A program made the translations under genes and the position numbers. From assembly GCA_003022865.1 (NCBI GenBank), contig PXSK01000023.1:1-45018 (forward strand): DNA of 45,018 nt, in the 5' to 3' direction. The DNA comes from Halobacteriales archaeon SW_5_70_135. Lineage in GTDB: Archaea; Halobacteriota; Halobacteria; Halobacteriales; SW-7-71-33. A model generated the notes under the pieces. The model saw nothing but the letters and a program-made list of their open reading frames with translations, made no database searches and had not been told where the DNA came from. Every line of letters starts with the position of its first letter. Positions within the stretch are counted from its first letter, which is position 1. Shown here piece after piece: positions 9,223 to 16,371 of the stretch.

Positions 9223-9276
9223 CGCGCGAAACCTCGGCTCTCGGCGCGAACACTCCGTCTCGCGAGGTTTCGCGCG
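9223..9276. repeat. 14-bp perfect inverted repeat upstream of elp3
   Basis: CGCGCGAAACCTCG at 9223-9236 is the exact reverse complement of 9263-9276, separated by 26 nt. It could form a cruciform or RNA hairpin, or bind a dimeric regulator. The elp3 TATA-like CCTTATTCG lies about 130 nt further downstream (about 9402), so if transcription starts there the repeat is not in the elp3 leader. Confidence 0.6.
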
Positions 9277-9434
9277 TGAAACGCCGGTCGAGCGGTCGCT
9301 CTCGCGCACGAACTGGGTCGTTCGCGGCGCAGACCCCGTTCGCCCGTCGTCCGTCCGCTCCGCGTCGGAGCGTCGCCGACGGGGGCGGAGGGCGAGCGTC
9401 AGCCTTATTCGCGGTCCTGCCCGAGGACTCGACG

Positions 9435-11174
9435 ATGAGCACCGGCACGGACGCGGACCGCGAGCGCGAGGAGGTCGAGGTTCGCGAGCCGGTCTCGGAG
9501 CCGGATCTGGACCTCGACCCCGACCTCGACGGCGACGACCGGGAGCGCTTTCGCCGCGTCTGTGCCGACCTCGTTCGGGGGATCCTCTCGGGGGCGGTGA
9601 CCCGCGAGAACCTCGAACGGAAGAAGACGGAGGTCTGTGGTCGGTACTCCTCGCCGAAGGTGCCCCGGAACTCGACGCTTCTGAAGTTCGCCCCCGAGAG
9701 TCGCCGCGAGGAGGTGAAACGTGTCGTCCGCCGGAAGCCCGTCCGCACCGCCTCCGGGGTGTCGCCGGTGGCGATCATGACCTCGCCGCATCGCTGTCCC
9801 CACGGGAAGTGTCTCTACTGTCCGGGCGGTCCGGACTCCGAGTTTTCGAGCGCGCAGAGCTACACGGGTCACGAGCCCGCCGCGGCGCGGGGGAAGCAGA
9901 ACGAGTACGACCCGTACGGACAGGTGCGGCTGCGACTGGAACAGCTGCGGGCGATCGGTCACCCCGTCGACAAGGTCGAGCTGATCCTGATGGGCGGGAC
10001 GATGACCGCTCGCAGCCACGACTACCAGGAGTGGTTCGTCCGCCGGGCGATCGAGGCGATGAACGACTACGACCCCGACTCGGAGCCGCGACCGTCCGAG
10101 ACGGAGAGCTTCGCGCCGCCGGCCGACGAACGGGAGTTCCGGCACGTCGAGGACGTGCTCGCCGAGAACGAGACCGGCGAGGTGCGAAACGTCGCCACCA
10201 CCTTCGAGACGAAGCCGGACTGGTGTGACCCGGAGCAGATCGACCGGATGTTACGACTCGGAGGGACGAAGGTGGAGGTAGGCGTCCAGACCACCTTCGA
10301 GCGGGTGAACCGCGAGATGCACCGCGGCCACGGCGTCCAGGCCTCGGTCGACGCCAACCGCCGGCTGCGGGACGCCGGGTTCAAGGTGGGCTTTCACATG
10401 ATGCCGGGCCAGCCGGGCAGCTCGAAGGAGATGGCCCGCGAGGACTTCCGCCGGCTGTTCTCGCGGCCCGAATTCCGGCCGGACTACCTGAAGATCTATC
10501 CGACGCTGATCGTCGAAGGCACCGCGACGTACGACTGGTGGCACCGCGGCGAGTTCGAGCCGCTGGGCAGCGAGGAGGCCGCGGAGCTCGTCGCCGAGCT
10601 GCTGCGGGAGGTGCCGCCGTACACGCGGGTCCAGCGAGTCCAGCGGGACATCCCCGCCGACCTCATCGAGGCCGGGGTGCAGAAGTCGAACCTCCGCCAG
10701 CTGGCGTGGGAGCGACTCGACGAGCACGGCTGGTCGTGTGACTGCGTCCGCTGTCGGGAGGTGGGAATGAACGACGCCACCCCCGGCGAGGTGACACTCG
10801 GCGTCGACGCGTACGACGTCGCCGGCGGCCGCGAGCAGTTCGTCAGCTTCGAGGACCGCGAGCGGGACCTGCTGGTAGGCTTTTGCCGGCTGCGGTTCCC
10901 GAACGACCCCGTCCGACCGGAGCTCGGAGACGCCGCGGTGGTACGGGAACTACACGTCTACGGGAACGAGACCCCGCTCCGGGCCGAGGGCGCCGGCGAG
11001 GGCGACTGGCAGCACCGGGGCTACGGCCGCCGGCTGATGGAACACGCCGAGAAGCTCGCCCGCGAGGCGGGCTACGAGCGCCTGGCCGTCCTCAGCGGTG
11101 TCGGCGTGCGGCAGTACTACGAGCGGCAGCTCGGCTACCACCGCGACGGGCCGTACATGTCGAAACGACTCTGA
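9435..11174 (+). CDS. elp3: tRNA uridine(34) 5-carboxymethylaminomethyl modification enzyme Elp3
   Basis: Radical-SAM/GNAT enzyme that, in archaea acting alone, modifies wobble uridine of tRNA. The radical-SAM cysteines are C121, C126 and C129 (CPHGKCLYC), preceded by the conserved VRTASGVSPVAIMTSPHRC. The radical-SAM barrel continues through LILMGGTMTAR and KVGFHMMPGQPG. The C-terminal GNAT domain ends in HRGYGRRLMEHAE and YYERQLGYHRDGPYM. The ATG at 9435 is chosen: upstream in-frame sequence is Arg-rich repeat DNA, and TATA-like CCTTATTCG lies about 30 nt before. At 579 aa it is slightly long because of an acidic N-terminus. The frame is intact. Confidence 0.95.
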   Translation: MSTGTDADREREEVEVREPVSEPDLDLDPDLDGDDRERFRRVCADLVRGILSGAVTRENLERKKTEVCGRYSSPKVPRNSTLLKFAPESRREEVKRVVRRKPVRTASGVSPVAIMTSPHRCPHGKCLYCPGGPDSEFSSAQSYTGHEPAAARGKQNEYDPYGQVRLRLEQLRAIGHPVDKVELILMGGTMTARSHDYQEWFVRRAIEAMNDYDPDSEPRPSETESFAPPADEREFRHVEDVLAENETGEVRNVATTFETKPDWCDPEQIDRMLRLGGTKVEVGVQTTFERVNREMHRGHGVQASVDANRRLRDAGFKVGFHMMPGQPGSSKEMAREDFRRLFSRPEFRPDYLKIYPTLIVEGTATYDWWHRGEFEPLGSEEAAELVAELLREVPPYTRVQRVQRDIPADLIEAGVQKSNLRQLAWERLDEHGWSCDCVRCREVGMNDATPGEVTLGVDAYDVAGGREQFVSFEDRERDLLVGFCRLRFPNDPVRPELGDAAVVRELHVYGNETPLRAEGAGEGDWQHRGYGRRLMEHAEKLAREAGYERLAVLSGVGVRQYYERQLGYHRDGPYMSKRL

Positions 11175-11279
11175 CCGGTCCCCGCTCTCCGGGGGACGAG
11201 CGTCTCCACGGCGCGGGAGTCCGCGGAACCGTCGGCGTCGCGACCCCCCGGTCGGCGCGTCCGTCCGCCGTCCTGCGAT

Positions 11280-11650
11280 CAGTTAGATTTATAATGTATC
11301 CGCCCGTAGGGTTGGGTTGCGAGGACGCAGGACACACGGACGACCCGTCCGGGACCGGTCGTCGGCCACGGTCGAGACCGGTCGGGTTGGGGGCAAAAAT
11401 CGAACGCTCCGTAACAGGGGCACGAGATGAACGCCCTGAAGGAGGACCGCAGCGTCCCCGAGCTCCACCGCCCGGGCGGTGGTGTGTGAAGACCAACTAC
11501 CGGAGTGCCCGCGAGGGGACTTCGGGAACCCGGCACCCGTCGTGTGTCGCGAGCGGTGAGAGTCCGCCGCCCACGCGGCGACCCGTCCCTCACGGGGCGG
11601 AACGCCGGCACGGTCGTACGGGGCGTGGAAAACGTCTCCCGTCCGGTCCA
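11280..11650 (+). other. Unexplained structured gene-free region (possible small RNA or IS remnant)
   Basis: Lies within the 532-nt gap (11175-11706) between convergent genes. It begins with an AT-rich TTTATAATG (11289-11297) that looks like a strong TATA element in this GC-rich DNA. About 140 nt later comes a 20-codon frame (11427-11489, starting MNALKEDRSV) that ends in an 18-bp perfect palindrome (11465-11482). Further GC-rich inverted repeats follow up to about 11610. Reading on in alternate frames gives Arg/Pro-rich sequence that vaguely resembles decayed C-termini of haloarchaeal IS1341-type transposases, a weak impression only. The rest of the gap (11175-11279 and 11651-11706) shows nothing. 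Confidence 0.35.
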
Positions 11651-11706
11651 CATCCGTTCTCGCAGTTCTCCCGCGTTCGCCCCGACAGCGCCAGCGCCGC
11701 CGTCGT

Positions 11707-12912
11707 CTACCGTCTCGCCTCGGACTCCCGAACGGCCCCTGGCCGTGCGTCGACGGCCAGGTGCTCGACGGCGAGCGAGCCGGCGTCGACGCCGGTCCGG
11801 GCGGCCAGCCCCGCGAGGGCGACCTCGTAGGCGTAGGCACGACCCCGGTCACCGACCGCCGAGAGAGCGCCCTCGCCGGGCACCGTGCGCCGGAGGGCCT
11901 CCCGCAGGTCGCTCGCCGAGGGGTCGTCCAGGTCGCGGGCGACGGCCTCGGTCTCCAGGCCGGCGTGGACGGCGGCAGCGTGGTAGTCGCGGGCGCGACG
12001 CTCCGGGTCGGCGACGGCGGGGACCGTCGACAGGAAGCGCTCGGCGGCGTCGACGGACCGCTCGGCGACCCACCCGCGGACGGCGGCGTGGTCGGCGTCC
12101 GGCGGGAGCTCGCCAAGGGCGCGCTCGACGAGGGTGGCCTCCTCCTCGGCGACGTCGTGGAAGGCGTCGCCGACGACGACGGCGTCGGCGCCGGCTTCGA
12201 GCATCCGCAGGGCGGCGTCCCGTGAGTCGATACCGCCGCCGTACCAGACCCGCGACCAGTGGGTGGCGTCGTCGGCCGCGGCGACGACGTCGGCACCCTC
12301 CTCGCCGCCGTAGGTGCCGGAGTACTCGACGTACAGCAGCTCCGACCCGAGACGGCGCTCGGCGGCGGCGGCGCGGCGACCGGCTTCCGTCGCGTCGAGC
12401 ACGTCGGCCGTCCCGACGCCGGCCTCGCGTGCGGCCGCGGAGTCGGGGTTCTGGATGATGTAGGCCTCGAAGTTGGCGGCCGCGAGCAGCCAGGAGGCGG
12501 CGAACTCCCGCAGTCCCGAGCGCAGGCGTTCGGGTGCCCACGGGAGGTGACGGTCGATCATCTTCGGGGCGAGTTCGTCGCGGACGTGCCCGATGCCCGC
12601 GCCGAGCTGGCCGACGAGCGCCCCGATGTCGCCGTTGAGCACCTCGGGAATGGCGACGAAGGCGGCGCGCTCGCGGGTGTCGTCGGTGACGTGGGCGGGC
12701 GCCGAGGGCTCGTGGAAGACGGGGGTGGGGGCGTGAGCCAGCAGGTCGAAGGTGAGCTCGGTGTTGCGAGCGGTGACGTCCCGCGAGCCGCCGACGGAGA
12801 CGGCGTCGGTGTGTCGCAGGTACAGTGGGTACGAGAGCGGCAGGCGCTTCTCCGGCTCGGGGTCGACCTTCGTGACGTGGGTCCACTCGCCGGGGACGGG
12901 GTTCGTGTCCAC
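11707..12912 (-). CDS. Geranylgeranylglyceryl phosphate synthase (PcrB/GGGPS)-like protein
   Basis: TIM-barrel prenyltransferase-like protein. Family features are WTHVTKVDPE at the start, DAVSVGGSRDVT (the GGS phosphate-binding loop), VEYSGTYGGEE, RVWYGGGIDSRD (GGGI loop) and ADAVVVGDAFH. GGGP synthases join glycerol-1-phosphate and geranylgeranyl diphosphate, the first committed ether-lipid step. At about 400 aa it is well over the usual 230-250: an extra helical domain of about 150 residues follows the barrel. The GTG at 12912 is preferred; an ATG at 13011 would add an Arg-rich leader unlike haloarchaeal proteins. It is divergent from the 431-aa gene. Whether it is the main GGGPS or a paralogue is open. 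Confidence 0.75.
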   Translation of the reverse strand: MDTNPVPGEWTHVTKVDPEPEKRLPLSYPLYLRHTDAVSVGGSRDVTARNTELTFDLLAHAPTPVFHEPSAPAHVTDDTRERAAFVAIPEVLNGDIGALVGQLGAGIGHVRDELAPKMIDRHLPWAPERLRSGLREFAASWLLAAANFEAYIIQNPDSAAAREAGVGTADVLDATEAGRRAAAAERRLGSELLYVEYSGTYGGEEGADVVAAADDATHWSRVWYGGGIDSRDAALRMLEAGADAVVVGDAFHDVAEEEATLVERALGELPPDADHAAVRGWVAERSVDAAERFLSTVPAVADPERRARDYHAAAVHAGLETEAVARDLDDPSASDLREALRRTVPGEGALSAVGDRGRAYAYEVALAGLAARTGVDAGSLAVEHLAVDARPGAVRESEARR

Positions 12913-13101
12913 CGGGAGAGCCGTGCGCGCGGCTATCCGTACCGCCGCGGCGAGTCGACCGGCCGACCGACCGAGCCGCTCCACACTCCTACAGGCCACG
13001 CGAGCGCTCATAAGACTCCCGTTCCCCGACCCGTCCGACCGCGCCCTGTCGGGTCCGCCCGGGATCGCCGCGCCTTTGCGGTCGCGGGACGCCGGCCCGT
13101 C

Positions 13102-14397
13102 ATGGACCTGCGGGGTTCACTCGACGGTCTCGGCGCGGTGCGGGAGCGAGTCCTGACCCGCCCGCTGCGGCGCGTCGCCGAGCGCGCCGCCGCGGTCGAC
13201 CGGCTGCCGACGGAGGCGCGGGCGGCGCTCGGTCACTACGCCCGCGGCGGTCGGCTGGACGTCGCCGCACTCCGGCTCCAGTCCGTCGTCGAGAGCCGCG
13301 TCGCCGCGATCGTCGACGGCGCCTTCGAGGGCGTCGAGCGGGCGATAGCCGACGACTGTGGCGTCGACCCGACGACCGTCTCCTTCGACTACGAGACGAA
13401 GCTGCTGCTGCCGGTCGAGCTGACCCTGGTCCGGCTGTACCGCGACCTCCGCACGCGAGCGCCGGACGGCTACGACCCGGTCGACCGCACCGTCGACCCG
13501 GGGATCGAGGGCCGGGCGTACGACCTGCTCGGGGTCGGTGCGGACGAGGCGGACGTCGACCCGGCGTTCAGCGCGCTGGCGCGGGAGGCCGACCGGGTCG
13601 ACCGCGTGACCCGTCTCGTGGTGGTCGCGCTGCTGGACGGCGACATGCGCGACGCGGTCAACGACGCGGAGTACGAGGAGTTCGAGGTGACCGTCGCCGG
13701 CGAGCCGGTCGACGCCCGCGACGACCTCGGCCGCGAGCGCGTGGCCGAGCTCGCACAGTCGACGCTCGAAGCGGCGGTCGAGGAACGGTTCGACCGCTTC
13801 CCCGGGAGCGTGCGGGCGGCCTACGAGCGGGCCGTCGCGGCCAGCGAGGCCCATCAGGAGCGCGACCCGGAGTTCCGCGAGCTGTACGAGACCGCCCGGG
13901 ACGGCGGCCCCGAGGCGACGACGGCGGTGCGCGAGCGCTACCGCGACGCCGACTTCGACGCCCCGCCGGAGGGGTACGGCCGCGCCGACCTGGAGCTGCC
14001 GTACTTCCGCACGCAGTACGGCCGCGTCGGCGTCATCTACGACGGCATGTTCGACATGTACGAGGCCGCCGGGGTCCGGGTGGAGGCCGCCTTCCGACGG
14101 GCGGTCGTGCTCACGATCGTCTACGCGCAGGTGTGGCTGGACGACGTCGACGACTACGCCGCCGACGCCCGCGAGGGACAGCTCACGCCGGTGACGGCGG
14201 CGTACCTGCTCGCCGACGACCGCGAGGGGTACCGTCGCGTCCGCGGCCTCGCCCGGGAGTACGCCGACCGCGCCCGCGAGCTGGCCGACCGGTCGCGGTC
14301 GCCGCTGGTCGGCGTCGCCGTCGAGTACGTCACCCGCTCCGGTGACCCGTCGACCCTTCCCGGCACCGAGCAGGGTCGACAGGCGTCGACTCGCTGA
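13102..14397 (+). CDS. Unknown haloarchaeal protein with a DDxDD-type motif
   Basis: A 431-aa, mostly helical, acidic protein that I do not recognise. It has no signal peptide. The C-terminal third contains VYAQVWLDDVDDYAADAREG (about residues 341-360), preceded by a hydrophobic helix. Its spacing resembles the second Asp-rich motif of all-alpha isoprenoid synthases (QxxDDxxDY...G). An upstream DDCGVD occurs near residue 89, but it is not in a convincing DDxxD setting. The neighbour on the other strand is a GGGP-synthase-like gene, so a role in isoprenoid or lipid metabolism is possible but is inference. The ATG at 13102 is used; the longer upstream frame overlaps the divergent gene. Confidence 0.7.
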   Translation: MDLRGSLDGLGAVRERVLTRPLRRVAERAAAVDRLPTEARAALGHYARGGRLDVAALRLQSVVESRVAAIVDGAFEGVERAIADDCGVDPTTVSFDYETKLLLPVELTLVRLYRDLRTRAPDGYDPVDRTVDPGIEGRAYDLLGVGADEADVDPAFSALAREADRVDRVTRLVVVALLDGDMRDAVNDAEYEEFEVTVAGEPVDARDDLGRERVAELAQSTLEAAVEERFDRFPGSVRAAYERAVAASEAHQERDPEFRELYETARDGGPEATTAVRERYRDADFDAPPEGYGRADLELPYFRTQYGRVGVIYDGMFDMYEAAGVRVEAAFRRAVVLTIVYAQVWLDDVDDYAADAREGQLTPVTAAYLLADDREGYRRVRGLAREYADRARELADRSRSPLVGVAVEYVTRSGDPSTLPGTEQGRQASTR

Positions 14398-14699
14398 ATC
14401 GCCACGACGACCACGCCAGCGTCTACCCGTTCGTCGTCAGTCTCGGTGCCTTCTTCGCCTTCGTCGGACTCTCGGGGCTGTTCGAGTACGGCATCGAGGT
14501 GGACGGCCAGCAGACCGCCGGCGTCGTCGACGCGCCCGGTGTTCGCCGCCATTATGCTGGTGTCGCTGGTGAAGGCCGTCGTCGTCGCCGGCTACTTCCA
14601 GCGTCTCCGCCGGGAGCCGCGGTCGCTGTCGTACCTGATGCTGTCGGGCTCGGCGCCGCGCTGGCACTAACGCTCGCGGCGGCGCACTCGATCACCTGA
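14394..14699 (+). pseudogene. Small membrane protein resembling cytochrome oxidase subunit IV, two compensating frameshifts
   Basis: Frame A starts at the preceding stop and reads NRHDDHASVYPFVVSLGAFF and FVGLSGLFEYG. At about 14535-14545 the sense frame moves by +1 and reads VFAAIMLVSLVKAVVVAGYF then QRLRREPRSLSYLMLSG. At about 14645-14655 it returns to frame A as LGAALALTLAAAHSIT and stops. The middle part (VKAVVVAGYFQRLRREPRSL) resembles the small subunit-IV family of heme-copper oxidases. Both shifts fall in C or G runs (CCCGG and GGGC), as expected of sequencing indels, though two real mutations are possible. No clean start is seen: the frame begins within the end of the upstream gene. 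Confidence 0.7.
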
Positions 14700-14715
14700 G
14701 GACCGCGATCGCCGT

Positions 14716-15663
14716 TCAGTCCACCGACACCTCGTACAGCTCCCCGCCGGACGGTAGCGCCACCCCGACGCGTGCGGTCCCTCGCTCCGTCGGGCGGATC
14801 TCCACCGTCGTCGCCGCCGTCTCGCCGCCGGCGATCGGCAGCCGTACTCGGTTCGGCCTGTAGAACAGTCCGGCACCACCGCTCTCGTCCACGCTCGCTC
14901 TGAACACGCCCGGCGACTCGCCGTCGTTGCTCGCCCGGACCGTGACGACGATCTCGTCGCCGAGCGTCACGCGATCAGGGACATCGACGCTGTCGGCGGC
15001 GAGCTCCGGCGGTCGTCGCAGCGCGTCCACCAGAGGCGTCGGCAGCGGGACCGACCGGTCACCGCCGCGAACCCCGACTGCGAGCGTCTCGTTCCCGAGC
15101 GGCGCGGGCAGCTCGAACGCCACCCATCCCCGACCGCGGTCCGCGTCGAACGGCCGGTGCGCCTCTTGCACGGCGACCCGGACGGGCAGCCCCGCGTCGA
15201 CCCACCCCTCGTACCGGTCGTCGTCGGTCACCAGTCGAACGTCGCCGGCACGCACGTCGGCACTCGCCCGGACCGCGGCGAGCACGTACCCCCGACCGTC
15301 GGGCGCCCGGACGCCGAACGAGTCCGGAAATGTGAGCTCGAACAGCGATGCCTGGCGCTGGACGCCGCCGACCGCCACCTCCCCGTCGCCGACCGGCACC
15401 GTGGCGTCGAGCGAGCAGGCGTCCGCGGGGAGACAGCCGCCGCCGACCGGTCGGTCCGTCTCGGGCGACGCGGACGGCGTGTCGTCGGTGGTCGTTCTCA
15501 CCGGCGGCGAGTCGCCGTCGTCGCCTGAGGACGACGACCGTGGTGTCGCACACCCGCCGCCGACGCCGAGCAGCGTCGCCGACAGCGCCGCGACGACCGA
15601 CCGTCGAGAGACCGCCGGCCCGCTGCCGTCGCTCGAACGACGGTCGTCCCGGACTCGTGACAC
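14716..15663 (-). CDS. Secreted Tat lipoprotein of unknown function
   Basis: A 315-aa exported protein. After an unusually long leader there is a twin-arginine signal (SRRSVVAAL, about residues 19-27), a hydrophobic stretch and a lipobox GVGGGC near residue 38. A Ser/Thr/Asp-rich linker follows. The mature part begins with PADACSLDATVPVGDGEVAV and ends in an Ig-like half (about residues 235-315: VTLGDEIVVTVRASNDGESP onwards) that looks like a CARDB-type beta-sandwich. The GTG start at 15663 is the only one that keeps the whole signal. I know no function. It reads toward the broken oxidase-like gene. Confidence 0.75.
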   Translation of the reverse strand: MSRVRDDRRSSDGSGPAVSRRSVVAALSATLLGVGGGCATPRSSSSGDDGDSPPVRTTTDDTPSASPETDRPVGGGCLPADACSLDATVPVGDGEVAVGGVQRQASLFELTFPDSFGVRAPDGRGYVLAAVRASADVRAGDVRLVTDDDRYEGWVDAGLPVRVAVQEAHRPFDADRGRGWVAFELPAPLGNETLAVGVRGGDRSVPLPTPLVDALRRPPELAADSVDVPDRVTLGDEIVVTVRASNDGESPGVFRASVDESGGAGLFYRPNRVRLPIAGGETAATTVEIRPTERGTARVGVALPSGGELYEVSVD

Positions 15664-15789
15664 GGTTCACGTCGTGACTACCTCGCTCCGTGACAAATTC
15701 GTACCGGTGACTGAAGCGTGCGTTTGGCCCTGCCTGCTCGGGATCGGTGGAGTGAGAGGCAGCCGAGCCCGATCGCACGGGCGACGGCA

Positions 15790-16371
15790 GTGTCCGCACT
15801 CCTGAGCACCGTCGCGGCGGTCCTCTCCCTGCTTGCGGTCGCCGCGACCGTCTCGCCCGCGGGACGCCGGCGGGAGACTGAGCGGCCGCGACTGCCCTCC
15901 GGCTCGCCGCTGTCGGCGCCGACCGGCCCCGTCGGCTGGGTCTTAGACTTCCTGCTGGCGGCCGTCGCCGTCGGCTTCGGTGCCGTCGTCGCCGTCAGCG
16001 ACGGCAGCCTCCTGCCCGGCGTCGGCGGCGAACTCCTGCCGGTCGTGCTGGGCGGACTGGCCGTGCTGCTCGGGCTGTTCGTCCTCTCCGGGTCGTACTG
16101 CGCCGCCCGCGCTCGCGGCGCACAGCGCTCGCTCGCCGCCGTCGCCGCCGGACTGCTCGGCTTCGTGGTCCTGGGTACCGCCGTCTCCCGGCTGGATGTC
16201 GACCCCGAGGCGCTCGGGACGGCCGGGTTCGTGGTCGGCGTCTCGGTCGCCGCCGTCGGAGCCATGACGGCGGTGCTCGGCGTGCTCCGGCGTGCCGACT
16301 ACGTCCGAGTCGTCCCGAACGGCGGCATCGCTCTCCGTGGACTCCCCGGACTCTCGCGGCAGTCCGTCCCG
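15790..16371 (+). CDS. Five-helix membrane protein of unknown function, 3' end unresolved
   Basis: Hydrophobic helices are clear: VSALLSTVAAVLSLLAVAA, GWVLDFLLAAVAVGFGAVVAV, LLPVVLGGLAVLLGLFVL, LAAVAAGLLGFVVLGTAV and FVVGVSVAAVGAMTAVLGVL. GTG 15790 is chosen because sequence back to a GTG at 15718 has codon usage unlike genes here. The odd point is the end: after the last helix (about 16290) the frame has no stop until 18405, running antisense through most of lhr. The true protein presumably ends near 16290-16371, so a stop codon is lost by frameshift or mutation. The end given is a placeholder just before the lhr stop. Confidence 0.55.

Noticed and set aside
11280-11650. RNase P RNA or SRP RNA
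   Set aside because: The conserved core sequences of these RNAs that I would expect (for example the P4 strands of RNase P RNA or the SRP domain IV loop) are not seen.
12913-13011. ATG at 13011 as the start of the GGGPS-like gene
   Set aside because: The extra 33 residues are Arg/Ala-rich and non-acidic, unlike haloarchaeal proteins; the GTG at 12912 lies right before the conserved barrel start.
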